Shown here: in pieces, positions 53,176 through 62,961 of the stretch
Position numbering within the stretch: the stretch's first letter is position 1
Layout: each line of letters starts with the position of its first letter
Assembly (NCBI GenBank): GCA_934435205.1
Contig: CAKSAK010000001.1
Coordinates: 1 to 64,000, forward strand
Direction of reading: 5' to 3'
Length of the DNA: 64,000 nucleotides
Origin: an uncultured Ruminococcus sp.
Lineage (GTDB): Bacteria > Bacillota > Clostridia > Oscillospirales > Ruminococcaceae
Notes under the pieces: model-generated
The model's database searches: none
What the model was told of the DNA's origin: nothing
The model's input: only the letters and a program-made list of their open reading frames with translations
Translations under genes and position numbers: made by a program

Positions 53176-55983
53176 CTATTCTACTGATTTTAAAGATTCT
53201 ACCATATCTATCTTTTTAAGCTTGAAATGAAGAACCAAATTAACTATAAATGCAAACACCAATGTGAGCAGTGCACCAAGCACATACGCCCACCAAACAA
53301 GCTGTCTGTTGAACAGTACAAGGTCGACCTCAGAAGTTATCACCACAAAATAGTGCAGTATCTTTCCTGCCGCAAGACCCACGATAATGCCCACAATCGT
53401 CGATATCAGATTTTCTCTGTAAATATACGCTGAAGTCTCACCGTCATAGAATCCAAGCACTTTTATTGTCGCTATCTCACGAACACGCTCAGTTATGTTT
53501 ATGTTTGCCAAATTGTAAAGCACCACAAACGCCAAGCCTCCCGCGCAAACGATGAGCAAAATAACGATAGCGTCAAGGCTGTCCACAGAATTAAGGAAAC
53601 CTCTGCTTGAATCATTTTTAAAGCTTATTCCGTAAAACTCGTCATTTGAAATAAGCTGTTCCTTGAAAGAGTTTTCATCGGTATCTTTCTTTAAGTCAAT
53701 AAAAGAAAGATTATAAACTGGCTTCTCATCGTATACACTTTCAAAATCATCAGGAGCGATATAAATATAATGCAAAGCATAGTTCTTGCTTACTCCGCCT
53801 ATCTTGAACTCTTTCTCCTCATGACCACTGAGCTTTATAGTGACAGTGTCACCCGTTTTCAGATCAAGAAGCTTTGCAAGCTTCTGAGTTATGATAACAG
53901 AACCGCTTTTCACCTCAAGGTTTGATCCATTCTCAGCAGATACAAGATCGATATAATCTCCCATATTTTCAGGAGTTTTTGGCACGATCATAGAAACAGA
54001 CTGGTTTTCACTTTCATTTTCTGCAATGCCATCTGTACTCTGCATAAGCATAGATTTGTCTACCTGTGTAATACTGCTTATCTTGTTCTCTAATTGATTC
54101 TCGTCAAAATCAGCCGAATTAAGTACCGCAATCCCATCATACAGAAATATCTCATTGAATTGCTTTTCGGCAATAGTCTTTATAGAATATTTCAAGCCAA
54201 AACCCGTGACTATCAGTGCCGTACAGCCTGCCACTCCCACAACTGTCATAAAGAACCGCTTTTTATACCTCAGCAAATTCCTCACAGTGACCTTTGCAAG
54301 AAAGTCAAGCCGATCCCATATAAAATCCACACGCTCCAGCAAAACACGCCTGCCATTCTGCGGTGGCTTTGGACGCATAAGCTGTGACGGCTGTGACTTA
54401 AGCTCTTTGATACAAGCGTAAAGCACCGCCGAGCAAGTGCAAATAACCGACACCACCAAGCAAAGCACCATATAAACAGGCTTGAACGGTGTGTCAATAT
54501 CAGGAATGTTATATAAAATATTATAACAGCTATAAATTATCTTCGGAAAGATCTGCAATCCAACAACAACGCCTATGCAGCTTCCTGCTGCTGCCGCTGT
54601 TGCTGCATAGAAAAGATACTTTCCGGCTATTCTTGCCCCACTGTATCCTAAAGCCTTGTATGTACCTATCTGCGTTCTCTGTTCCTCTACCATTCTAGTC
54701 ATTGTGGTCAGGCACACAAGCGCCGCCACAAGAATAAAGAACACAGGAAACACCTTTGCGATAGAGTCGATCTTCTGAGCATCCCCATAAAAGGAACTAT
54801 AATCAGAGCTAGCCTCAAATCTGTCATACTGATAGAATGCAGGCGTTTTAACGGCTTCAAGCTCTTTTTTCGCTCCGGCTATCTCATCTTCTGCCGCCGC
54901 AAGCTGACCATTATATTCATCAAAAGCCGCGGTGCTTCCTGTCTTTTGGTCCTCAAGAAGCTTTCCTGCCACTTCTTCAAGCTGCCTTGCTTTTAAAAGC
55001 TGTGACCTTGCAAGATACTTTGTACTAGAGCCACTCTGTTCAGCCTTATCATAAGCCTCCTGAGCTTCTTCAGCCGACTTCTGCGCCGTCGCTAAAAGCT
55101 CCGTGAGCTGACTTTCGTCGCAGGCAAGCGCCTGTTTCAAGATGTCAACTTTCTCCTGAGCAGCGTCAATACTGTCCTGAGCGTCACTGCTTAGCTTTTC
55201 AAATCTTGCGTTTACACTTTCCTTGAAAAACTCCACCGCCTGAACGCTCTTGTCTTTCACAGCCTGCTTGTACTCGTCGGAAAACGGGTCAAGCTCGTCA
55301 GTGCCTTTGAATTTCACATAAAGCTCAGTGTAATAATCGCACACAAACTCGCTCTCAGGCACAAAAACGTTGCTCACAACAGTTCCGTTGCCCACAGTGG
55401 TCGCATCACGCTCATAGCCGATATAAAGCGGTGAAGCCACGATACCTACTATCCTGTATGTGTCAGTTGCCAAAGTATCAGTTATCTTTTTAGACGAGTC
55501 AGGCTCGTCGATCTTTATCTCTCCGCCCACCTTAAAGGTGTTAGGCGAACTCATTTTTACCTCTACTGCGCACTCACCCTTTTTCTCAGGAAGTCTGCCC
55601 TCCAGCAAAACAGGCTTGTCAAGATTATTAGGACTGTCCTTGTCAACAACATTGTTAAAGGACATGAATTTCAGTACAAGGTTTTGATTTTCGTGATAAT
55701 AGAAAACATCCTTAGAATATCCCGCCATAACGCCCTGAACATCATCAGCTTTTTTCACAGCCTCAACGTCCTCAGACTTAACGCCTATAGACGACATTAA
55801 CTTAATATCCATAAGTCTGTTATCACTGAAATATTTCTCCGCCGTGTCTATCATATCAGGCATAGTCGCCTTGATACCAGAGAAAAATCCACAGCCAAGA
55901 AGAACTATTAGAAAAATAGAGAGAAATCTGCCCAACGAGTGTCTTATCTCTCTGACAGTATCCTTTTTTAATGCACTTTTCAT
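53176..55983 (-). CDS. Large FtsX-type ABC transporter permease
   Basis: A 935-residue membrane protein of the MacB/FtsX class with two FtsX units. In order: a first helix (about 15-35), a long extracellular region with a coiled coil (about 260-390), three helices with ALVCLTTMTRMVEEQRTQIGTYKALGYSGARI, a central helix, a second extracellular domain, and three final helices with NITERVREIATIKVLGFYD. The ATG at 55983 follows AAGGGGGG. Such permeases work with a separate ATPase, but none is encoded nearby. It may act in envelope remodelling or peptide export. Confidence 0.88.
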   Translation of the reverse strand: MKSALKKDTVREIRHSLGRFLSIFLIVLLGCGFFSGIKATMPDMIDTAEKYFSDNRLMDIKLMSSIGVKSEDVEAVKKADDVQGVMAGYSKDVFYYHENQNLVLKFMSFNNVVDKDSPNNLDKPVLLEGRLPEKKGECAVEVKMSSPNTFKVGGEIKIDEPDSSKKITDTLATDTYRIVGIVASPLYIGYERDATTVGNGTVVSNVFVPESEFVCDYYTELYVKFKGTDELDPFSDEYKQAVKDKSVQAVEFFKESVNARFEKLSSDAQDSIDAAQEKVDILKQALACDESQLTELLATAQKSAEEAQEAYDKAEQSGSSTKYLARSQLLKARQLEEVAGKLLEDQKTGSTAAFDEYNGQLAAAEDEIAGAKKELEAVKTPAFYQYDRFEASSDYSSFYGDAQKIDSIAKVFPVFFILVAALVCLTTMTRMVEEQRTQIGTYKALGYSGARIAGKYLFYAATAAAAGSCIGVVVGLQIFPKIIYSCYNILYNIPDIDTPFKPVYMVLCLVVSVICTCSAVLYACIKELKSQPSQLMRPKPPQNGRRVLLERVDFIWDRLDFLAKVTVRNLLRYKKRFFMTVVGVAGCTALIVTGFGLKYSIKTIAEKQFNEIFLYDGIAVLNSADFDENQLENKISSITQVDKSMLMQSTDGIAENESENQSVSMIVPKTPENMGDYIDLVSAENGSNLEVKSGSVIITQKLAKLLDLKTGDTVTIKLSGHEEKEFKIGGVSKNYALHYIYIAPDDFESVYDEKPVYNLSFIDLKKDTDENSFKEQLISNDEFYGISFKNDSSRGFLNSVDSLDAIVILLIVCAGGLAFVVLYNLANINITERVREIATIKVLGFYDGETSAYIYRENLISTIVGIIVGLAAGKILHYFVVITSEVDLVLFNRQLVWWAYVLGALLTLVFAFIVNLVLHFKLKKIDMVESLKSVE

Positions 55984-56003
55984 GACAGACCCCCCTTGTA
56001 ATA

Positions 56004-56468
56004 TCATTCTTCCCCGTCACTATCCGAAAAATCATCAAGACCTATCCTGCCCGATAGAATAAAATAAACAATCGCCGCAAGGACAAAAACGACCGGAGCA
56101 AAAATTATAATAGCTTTTTTTGCCCACTCAACCCCCAATGCTCCCGCAAGCATAAGACCCAGCACTCCTGAAATGTCAAAAAACAGGATACAAAAATACG
56201 TCCTAAGTGCCGAAACCGCAGGTGCAGTGTCCCCATCGGGGTCAGCTTTATCACTGAAAATATTTATCCTGCCTGCTGAAAACACAAGCAGAATAAACAC
56301 CGCCAAAGCAAGAAGACTCAGCACAAGATCCACCACATAAGGCTTTGTCCTGCCTGCCGTCATGCCCACTATCAGCACAAAGCAATCACACCCCATGCAG
56401 AACATTAGAGACGCCGTGTTTACCACCGTAAGCACAAGCTGAAAAGGCGTAAAAGGAACTTTTTTCAT
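56004..56468 (-). CDS. Unknown four-helix membrane protein
   Basis: A 154-residue protein with four hydrophobic segments (roughly 10-30, 45-65, 90-110, 115-138) and a short acidic C-terminus (DDFSDSDGEE). It lies between the aminotransferase and the permease with gaps of only 6 and 20 bases, so it is probably cotranscribed. No family is recognised. Confidence 0.7.
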   Translation of the reverse strand: MKKVPFTPFQLVLTVVNTASLMFCMGCDCFVLIVGMTAGRTKPYVVDLVLSLLALAVFILLVFSAGRINIFSDKADPDGDTAPAVSALRTYFCILFFDISGVLGLMLAGALGVEWAKKAIIIFAPVVFVLAAIVYFILSGRIGLDDFSDSDGEE

Positions 56469-56474
56469 TTTGTC

Positions 56475-57668
56475 TTAATCGCCGAACATTTCCTTAGAAA
56501 GCTTGCCAAGCTTCTCACAGCCGTCGATTATCTGTTTGTCTGTAGGAGTTGAGAAGTTCATTCTGAATGAAGCTGTCTTGTCAGACTCACTTACCATGAA
56601 AGCATTGCCCGGAACAACGGCTACCTTATATTCAGCAACAGCCTTTTTGCAGAAACCAGTCATGTCACTGCCCTCCGGAAGAGTACACCAAATGAAAAGA
56701 CCGCCCTCAGGTCTTGTGAACTTGATCTTTGAAGAGAAATTCTTCTCGATCTGCTCTATCATAAGTTCAAGCTTGTGCTTGTAGATCACTCTCAGTGAAG
56801 CAAGATGTGCCTCGATATCATTTTCCTTCATGAAGTTGTAAGCCAGCATCTGAGCCCAAATGTTTGTATGTACGTCAGCCACCTGCTTGCAGACAACTAT
56901 CTTTCCGATTATCTCCTTTGGAGCGGAAATGTAGCCAACTCTTATACCAGGAGCAAGTATCTTCGAGAATGTTCTTGAATACATAACAAGACCGTCCTTG
57001 TCCATGCTCTTGATAGACGGGATAGCCTCGCCCTTTATTCTCAGGTCGCCGTATGGGTTATCCTCAAGTATCATAACACTGTACTTCTTAGCAAGCTCGT
57101 AGATAGCCTTTCTCTTTTCAAGAGAAGTTGTAAGACCTGTAGGATTCTGGAAGTTGGAAATTATGTAGAATACCTTTACCTTTCCTGTAGCGAAAGCTTC
57201 TTCAAGCTCTTTCAGGTCAACTCCGTCTTCGTGAAGCGTGATACCCTTAAGCTCAACATTGTAAGACTTGAACGCATTAAGTGAGCCAATAAAGCTTGGC
57301 GCTTCACAGCAAAGAATGTCGCCAGGGTCGCAGAGAACTTTACAAGCAAGCTCGTTAGCCTGCTGAGCACCGCTTGTGATGATAAGATCATCTCTCTCAG
57401 GATCAAATTCACCCTTCTTTTCAAGCTCTTTCTTAAGGAGATCTCTCAGCGGAGTGTATCCCTCTGTAAGGCTGTACTGGAGTGCGCCGATAGGATTTTC
57501 CTTGAATATCTCTTCTGATATTCTATTAAGCTCGTCCACAGGGAATGCCTCAGGAGAAGGATTGCCTGCCGCAAATGAAATCACCTCTGGGTCAGCAGTA
57601 AATTTAAGTATCTCTCTGATAGCAGAAGCCTGCAAATGAGAAACCTTTTCTGAAAACTTATAAGTCAT
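56475..57668 (-). CDS. PLP-dependent aminotransferase (2-aminoadipate/aromatic type)
   Basis: A 397-residue fold-type I aminotransferase. The PLP lysine is in SRTFSKILAPGIRVGY (about residue 237); FAAGNPSPEAFP near the start and NPTGLT are the substrate-binding and cofactor signatures. It belongs to the LysN/MocR-like Iγ group, used for 2-aminoadipate, aromatic or branched-chain amino acids; the precise substrate is not determined. First gene of the run leading to ychF. Confidence 0.9.
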   Translation of the reverse strand: MTYKFSEKVSHLQASAIREILKFTADPEVISFAAGNPSPEAFPVDELNRISEEIFKENPIGALQYSLTEGYTPLRDLLKKELEKKGEFDPERDDLIITSGAQQANELACKVLCDPGDILCCEAPSFIGSLNAFKSYNVELKGITLHEDGVDLKELEEAFATGKVKVFYIISNFQNPTGLTTSLEKRKAIYELAKKYSVMILEDNPYGDLRIKGEAIPSIKSMDKDGLVMYSRTFSKILAPGIRVGYISAPKEIIGKIVVCKQVADVHTNIWAQMLAYNFMKENDIEAHLASLRVIYKHKLELMIEQIEKNFSSKIKFTRPEGGLFIWCTLPEGSDMTGFCKKAVAEYKVAVVPGNAFMVSESDKTASFRMNFSTPTDKQIIDGCEKLGKLSKEMFGD

Positions 57669-57706
57669 AACTTTTTTACCTCTTTTTCTTAAAAATACAT
57701 AATATG

Positions 57707-57735
57707 ATTATATCACATTTTTCCTATAAAATAAA
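57707..57735 (-). promoter_or_regulatory. Promoter of the aminotransferase run
   Basis: TTTATT (57730-57735), 17-base spacer, TATAAT (57707-57712). The -35 is weak. Confidence 0.6.
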
Positions 57736-57891
57736 GGGTTTACGCAAACTTTTTTTAGTATTAGCACCCTAAGCTCTATTTTTGTGCAATTTAAACAACT
57801 GCATATCCACCTGACATATGGACAAACCGTAATAAAACCCACCATAACAGCATAAGATCATATAAAAACAAGTCAGAAAGCAGGTTGACAG

Positions 57892-59604
57892 ATGAAAAGA
57901 CAAGGCTTTATAAAAGGCTCGGCAATATTGCTTGCAATGGTTCTGATAACAAAAATTCTGGGACTTCTCTATAAGATACCTCTTACTAATCTTCTGGGCG
58001 GCACAGGCATGGGATATTTCGCTTCAGCATTCTCAGTTTTCACACCAGTTTTCGCCATAGTCGTTTCAGGTATCCCCTCCACCATGGCTCGCCTTACCGC
58101 TGAAAACTATGCCCTTGAACGCTTTTCAAATATGCGCCACACCAAGCAAACTGCATTTTTCCTTTTCACGATCATCAGCACAGCCGCTGCTGCAGTAATG
58201 ATACTCACCTCAGATTTTCTGTCACGCAATGTAGTCGGCGAGCCAAGCACAAAATACGCTCTCATGTGCGTTGCCCCATCTATTATTTTCTGTACCATAA
58301 TGTCAGTTGAACGTGGCTACTGCGAGGGCTTGCAGAATATGATACCGACCGCAGTATCAGAGGTTATAGAAACCCTTTTCAAGCTTATCCTAGGTCTCGG
58401 TTTCGCCTATGGTATTATGTATTATATCTCAGATATGTACGATAAAACCGGCATGATATTCGGCACAGCCTATGAAAACTCCCGTCAGGCAGCCTCCGCC
58501 GCACTTCCATTTATAGCTGCCGCAGCTATCCTAGGTTCGTCCATAGCCTCTGCGATCGCCTGTCTGTATATTCTCATATCAGGCAAGATCAAAGGCGACA
58601 GCGTAACAAAGCAAATGCTTCAAAGAGATACCATAACAGACCCCACAGGAGCAACAGCCAAAAAGCTTGTCGCCTGCTGTCTTCCGATCGCACTTATCTC
58701 AGTGATAATGACATTTGCCAACATGATAGATATGCTCACTGTCAATCCATGTATCAAAGCCGCCATGAAAACCGCTCCCCATAAATTTGACAGCCTGCTT
58801 TCTGACAAGCTCACCGCCAATATGCTGCCAAACTTCATCTACGGCTCGTACACAGGTCTTGCAGTGACCGTTTTCGGACTAGTGCCGACGCTCACCGCAA
58901 TGTTCGGCAAAAGCATACTCCCCTCACTTGCCGAAAGCTGTGCCAAAAATGATAAAAAAGCCATGCAGTCAGGTTTGATCAAAATGCTCATCGTCACAAG
59001 TATCATAGCCATACCCGCAGGCATGGGCATAGCAGTTTTGTCAGAACCTATCCTGCGTTTTCTCTTTGGAGGCCGTGAAACTGAGATACAAGTCTGCATA
59101 CTCCCCATGTGTATACTAGGAATAGCCGTCATATTCTTAGCCATAGCCACACCATGCTTTTCTATCCTACAAACTCTGGGAAAACCTCATAAAGCCATAA
59201 TAATTATGCTGTCAGGTGGAATTATCAAGCTATTTCTGAACATTATACTTATAAGACAGCCAGTGATAAATATATCGGGGGCAGCTATTTCTACTCTTGT
59301 TTCAGAGGTTTTCATATGCGTCTTATCCGTACGCTCAGTTTGCAAAATGACAGATCTTAGACCAAAAGTGAGCGAAATTTTCGTAAAGCCCACCTACGCT
59401 GCTGTCATGTGCAGTGTGACAGCCGTTTTGTCACACGAAACACTTACGAAAATAGCCCATTTGCAAATAAATCATAGATTTGTGACCCTTTTTTCTATAG
59501 GAATTGGTAGCATAATGTACTTTTTTTGTTTGTATTTATTGTGCGAAACGCCGAAAAATATTGTAAATTACATATTTTCAAAAAAAAATCCGCAAAACCC
59601 TTGA
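57892..59604 (+). CDS. SpoVB-like lipid II flippase family protein
   Basis: A 570-residue MOP-superfamily transporter with about fourteen membrane helices, related to SpoVB, YabM and MurJ, which move lipid-linked wall precursors. The N-terminal SAILLAMVLITKILGLLYKIPL segment is typical. It precedes mazG, as YabM precedes YabN in B. subtilis, supporting the YabM/SpoVB grouping. The ribosome site is weak (AGGTTGACAG). Confidence 0.88.
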   Translation: MKRQGFIKGSAILLAMVLITKILGLLYKIPLTNLLGGTGMGYFASAFSVFTPVFAIVVSGIPSTMARLTAENYALERFSNMRHTKQTAFFLFTIISTAAAAVMILTSDFLSRNVVGEPSTKYALMCVAPSIIFCTIMSVERGYCEGLQNMIPTAVSEVIETLFKLILGLGFAYGIMYYISDMYDKTGMIFGTAYENSRQAASAALPFIAAAAILGSSIASAIACLYILISGKIKGDSVTKQMLQRDTITDPTGATAKKLVACCLPIALISVIMTFANMIDMLTVNPCIKAAMKTAPHKFDSLLSDKLTANMLPNFIYGSYTGLAVTVFGLVPTLTAMFGKSILPSLAESCAKNDKKAMQSGLIKMLIVTSIIAIPAGMGIAVLSEPILRFLFGGRETEIQVCILPMCILGIAVIFLAIATPCFSILQTLGKPHKAIIIMLSGGIIKLFLNIILIRQPVINISGAAISTLVSEVFICVLSVRSVCKMTDLRPKVSEIFVKPTYAAVMCSVTAVLSHETLTKIAHLQINHRFVTLFSIGIGSIMYFFCLYLLCETPKNIVNYIFSKKNPQNP

Positions 59605-59662
59605 AATTTTGAGCAAAATGGTTTATTATTAATAAGCACCCTTTTGGAAAGGTAATGATGTA

Positions 59663-60460
59663 ATGAGCGATAAAATTAAGGAATTGCTTGCTAAAGACAG
59701 CTTTGATATCAATGATCTTGCGGATATCGTGGTAATTCTCAGAAGCGAGAACGGTTGCCCGTGGGATAAGGTCCAGACCCATAAGTCTATCAAGAACGAT
59801 TTTCTTGAAGAGGTCTATGAGGTAATGGAAGCTATCGACTGTGACTCTCCTGAAATGATGCGAGAAGAACTTGGCGACGTTCTTTTGCAGGTGGTTTTTC
59901 ATACAGTTATCGAGACCGAAAACAACAATTTCAGACTTGACGATGTGATAACCGATATCTGTAAAAAGCTTATCATCAGACACCCACACGTTTTCGGAAG
60001 TGTAGAAGCTGACAACGTTGAAACAGTGCTTAAAAACTGGGACACTATCAAGAAAGAAACTAAGGGGCAGGAAACTTATTCAGATACCCTTAAAAGCGTT
60101 CCAAAAAACTTCCCTGCACTTATGAGGGCGCAGAAGTTGAGCAAACGTGCCGCAAGAGCAGGTATCGAGTATGACAATGCTCATGATATCAGCACACTTG
60201 AAAATGCTGTTAAGGCTCTTGAAAACAGTGCTGACAGTGATAGAGCCGTAGCTGCAAAACAGCTTGGCGAGATAATGTTCACTTGTGCTTCACTTGCAAG
60301 AAAGCTTGACCTTGACGCAGAAGAAGTGCTGACTGACACAAATAATAATTATATCGAAAAGTTTGAAAAAACAGAAAATGCTGTAAGGCAAAACGGGCAG
60401 GATATGACCGCCCTGAGCATAGATGAGCTTGACGCTTATTGGCGAGAGCAAAATGAATGA
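59663..60460 (+). CDS. mazG: MazG-type nucleoside triphosphate pyrophosphohydrolase
   Basis: A 265-residue MazG that hydrolyses non-canonical or excess NTPs to NMP and pyrophosphate. Two MazG repeats; the first has the catalytic EEVYEVMEAID and EELGDVLLQVVFH helices with all metal-binding acids. Shorter than B. subtilis YabN because the N-terminal methylase-like domain is absent. Next to the flippase and upstream of hup and rqcP. Confidence 0.96.
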   Translation: MSDKIKELLAKDSFDINDLADIVVILRSENGCPWDKVQTHKSIKNDFLEEVYEVMEAIDCDSPEMMREELGDVLLQVVFHTVIETENNNFRLDDVITDICKKLIIRHPHVFGSVEADNVETVLKNWDTIKKETKGQETYSDTLKSVPKNFPALMRAQKLSKRAARAGIEYDNAHDISTLENAVKALENSADSDRAVAAKQLGEIMFTCASLARKLDLDAEEVLTDTNNNYIEKFEKTENAVRQNGQDMTALSIDELDAYWREQNE

Positions 60461-60499
60461 ATAACTTTATTCGTTAAAAATAATTTGGAGGTAAAAACA

Positions 60500-60775
60500 A
60501 TGACAAAGGCAGAACTGATCAATCTTATCGCAGAAAAGGGCGATTATTCAAAGAAGGACGCTGAGAAGGCACTTACAACTGTTATTGATTCTGTATCAGA
60601 GACACTTGCTAACGGCGAGAAGATCTCACTGGTAGGTTTCGGTACATTCGAGGTTAGAGAGAGAGCTGAAAAGACAGCTATCAATCCTCGTACAAAGGAG
60701 CAGATCACTGTTGCAGCTAAGAAAGTTCCTGCATTCAAGGCAGGCAAGGCTCTTAAGGACGCTGTAAACAAGTAA
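60500..60775 (+). CDS. hup: HU family DNA-binding protein
   Basis: A 91-residue nucleoid protein that bends DNA as a dimer. MTKAELINLIAEKGDYSKKDAEKAL at the start and GFGTFEVRERAEKTAINPRT in the DNA-binding arm are classic HU. The ATG at 60500 follows GGAGG; the frame is open to 60485 but that ATG lacks a site. The terminator in the gap to rqcP may lower rqcP expression. Confidence 0.97.
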   Translation: MTKAELINLIAEKGDYSKKDAEKALTTVIDSVSETLANGEKISLVGFGTFEVRERAEKTAINPRTKEQITVAAKKVPAFKAGKALKDAVNK

Positions 60776-60794
60776 TCTAAAGCTTATGCCACTC

Positions 60795-60824
60795 AGACCT
60801 AGCCTGCGGGTTAGGTCTTTTTTT
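60795..60824 (+). terminator. Terminator between hup and rqcP
   Basis: A 7-bp stem AGACCTA/TAGGTCT (60795-60801 with 60812-60818), then a T-run. It probably ends most hup transcripts. Confidence 0.8.
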
Positions 60825-60842
60825 ACTACAAAGGAGGATAAT

Positions 60843-61085
60843 ATGCGGCTTGATAAATACCTGAAAGTCACAAGACTTATTAAACGCCGTACCGTTGCAA
60901 ACGAAGCTTGCGATGCAGGCAAGGTACTTGTGAACGATAAGATCGCAAGAGCTTCATATGATGTGAAAGTTGGCGACATTATCACCATAAATATGGGTCA
61001 GAAGCCTGTCAAGGTGGAAGTTCTCAATGTCACCGAGTATGTGAAAAAAGAAGAAGCAGCCGAGAACTATCGTGTTATCGGCTAA
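60843..61085 (+). CDS. rqcP: S4-domain protein RqcP (YabO)
   Basis: An 80-residue S4 RNA-binding protein (MRLDKYLKVTRLIKRRTVANE, then VLVNDKIARASYDVKVGDII), the RqcP/YabO family that stabilises peptidyl-tRNA during ribosome-associated quality control (C-terminal alanine tailing). The start follows AAAGGAGGATAAT. In B. subtilis yabO also follows the mazG homologue; there the genes yabP and yabQ come next but are absent here. Confidence 0.92.
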   Translation: MRLDKYLKVTRLIKRRTVANEACDAGKVLVNDKIARASYDVKVGDIITINMGQKPVKVEVLNVTEYVKKEEAAENYRVIG

Positions 61086-61088
61086 AAA

Positions 61089-61124
61089 AAGAGGACCGCT
61101 CAATGCGATCCTCTTAATTTTTTT
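61089..61124. terminator. Bidirectional terminator after rqcP
   Basis: An 11-base stem with one C-A mismatch (61089-61099 with 61105-61115), then T-rich sequence on the plus side and T-run on the minus side. Confidence 0.85.
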
Positions 61125-61131
61125 ACCTTCA

Positions 61132-62802
61132 TTATGCGTTTGCGCTCAGATCATAATCTGACAGATCAATATCAGAGAAATCGTAGTCATCATAATCATA
61201 ATCACCATAGTCATCATAATCTGACTCAAGATCACCCTCTGCATTTACAAGCATATTGTAGACCTCATCACCAAGAACTTTCTTTACATTAGCAACAAAT
61301 CCGTCACTGTCACAGCCTGCAAGGTATGTATTCATCTGGTCATCATTTGTTATATCGTAGATCTTGTCACCGGACGGAACAGTGATGTCAGAAGCCTCTG
61401 TCTTATTTCCTGTAACCGACATTGTAACAAACTGCTTGCCATTCATGCCAAACTCAACAGAAAGGTCAAGCTTGTCAGCAGTTGAAGCAGAAGCAAGCTC
61501 TACCCAGCCTGATACAGCCTGAGAATCAGAAGTGCCATTCACGTCAAATCTGATAGTGCCTGAGAATGCGTCACCCTCTTCTTTAAGGTCTTTGAGAGTA
61601 ACCTCAGCCTCCATTGTGTCAAAGTTTATGCTCGGTGAAACCGCCATGGTAGGCTCAAGGGAGAGTCCACCGTCAGCAGATGTCATGTCAGCGTCTATAT
61701 CTGAATCAGCAGAAGTTTCCATCTTCATGGTGAACTTGCCGTTTGTAACGCCGTCAACAGTGTTTGCAGAACCCTTGAATGATGCACTGCCCTCACTGCC
61801 CATGTTAAGGCTAAAATCAACAGCCACAACATCGTCCTTAAGAATGGTGTAAAGAGTTGCACCCTCGCCGTCTTTTTCAAAGCTAAAGCCCGCAAGGTCG
61901 TCGCCGCTGTAGTAAGCGTCAAATTTTACAGTTTCGTCAAGGTTATCGCTTTCAAAAAGTGAATCCATAGAATCAAGATACTGCGAGATTATCTCATCAT
62001 ATGACATACCAAGCTCATCAGCAACTCCTGCCTTGCTGAACATATCTTTAAGTGTAGCGTCGTCCTTAGCCTTGTCAAGAACAGCCTTAAGAGCCGCCTT
62101 TACATCATTGCCTGAGATAGAGTACTCCTTAGTTGTATAGCTGTACTCGTTTCCGTCAATGTCACCGGTCTTTTTCTCACCGTCAACAGGCTTAGGGAAA
62201 GAGTCCTCTATAACTTTCTTGTATTCCTCCAGATCCTTTTCAAGTGCGTCAGTATCAAAATCAACATCAGCGCTCTCAGCAGAATCAAAGAGAGAATCAA
62301 GGTCAATGCCCTGTGAAGAAAGCTCACTGCCTATCTCGTCTTTAAGGCTGTCAACGTTCACCATAAGATAAGCGTCAGAAAGCTCAGGTATCTGAACATA
62401 AGCCGACTTGTTATCTCTAGAATATATAGCATTAGCAGACACAAGATTATTTCCGCCATATGTCAGCGAAACATCTGCCTCAGTGTTGCTTCCCTTCTGC
62501 TTTGTAACAGTTGTCACAGAAATAGGCTGTAAGCTAACACCTGCCTCCTCTGTGAAGCCCTCTCCGAATGAAACAGTAGCCGTTGCGTTGTAAGCAAAAT
62601 CAAGTTCGCCCTTGATAGCCTTTTCAGCCGTGCTAAGAGTGTTGTTTACATTATCTGCCACCTGAGTAAGCTTAGCCTTGCCGCCCTCAGTTTTACCATC
62701 ATCACTGTCTTTATTTACAAAATAATAGCCAAGACCTGAGCCAACTATGCTAAGACCCAAAACGCCTGCCAATACAGGAGTAAGCACCTTGTTTTTTACC
62801 AT
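61132..62802 (-). CDS. Membrane-anchored acidic extracellular protein, unknown
   Basis: A 556-residue protein of unknown function. An N-terminal hydrophobic helix (TPVLAGVLGLSIVGSGLGYYF) anchors it; there is no lipobox Cys. The remaining part is a secreted acidic domain, strongly Asp/Ser/Thr-rich, of mostly beta-predicted alternating residues, ending in a run of Tyr-Asp repeats (DYGDYDYDDYDFSDIDL). It resembles other large surface proteins of Ruminococcaceae in overall style only. AAGGAGG precedes the ATG, and a strong promoter is upstream. Confidence 0.75.
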   Translation of the reverse strand: MVKNKVLTPVLAGVLGLSIVGSGLGYYFVNKDSDDGKTEGGKAKLTQVADNVNNTLSTAEKAIKGELDFAYNATATVSFGEGFTEEAGVSLQPISVTTVTKQKGSNTEADVSLTYGGNNLVSANAIYSRDNKSAYVQIPELSDAYLMVNVDSLKDEIGSELSSQGIDLDSLFDSAESADVDFDTDALEKDLEEYKKVIEDSFPKPVDGEKKTGDIDGNEYSYTTKEYSISGNDVKAALKAVLDKAKDDATLKDMFSKAGVADELGMSYDEIISQYLDSMDSLFESDNLDETVKFDAYYSGDDLAGFSFEKDGEGATLYTILKDDVVAVDFSLNMGSEGSASFKGSANTVDGVTNGKFTMKMETSADSDIDADMTSADGGLSLEPTMAVSPSINFDTMEAEVTLKDLKEEGDAFSGTIRFDVNGTSDSQAVSGWVELASASTADKLDLSVEFGMNGKQFVTMSVTGNKTEASDITVPSGDKIYDITNDDQMNTYLAGCDSDGFVANVKKVLGDEVYNMLVNAEGDLESDYDDYGDYDYDDYDFSDIDLSDYDLSANA

Positions 62803-62846
62803 TTTATTTCCTCCTTAAAGAAACTCATGTTTCTGCTCGTATTTAA

Positions 62847-62875
62847 AATATAACATACTTTTAACAATTTGTCAA
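62847..62875 (-). promoter_or_regulatory. Promoter of the anchored acidic protein gene
   Basis: TTGACA (62870-62875), 17-base spacer, TATATT (62847-62852). Confidence 0.85.
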
Positions 62876-62917
62876 TAGACTAACATATTACAAATCAGCT
62901 ACAAATGCCCCTAAAAC

Positions 62918-62946
62918 AACAAAAAGAGAGGCACAAGGCCTCTCTT
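62918..62946 (-). terminator. Terminator of the deacetylase gene
   Basis: A 9-bp stem AAGAGAGGC/GCCTCTCTT followed on the minus strand by TTTTTG. Confidence 0.85.
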
Positions 62947-62961
62947 CATCATATTCTCTTA

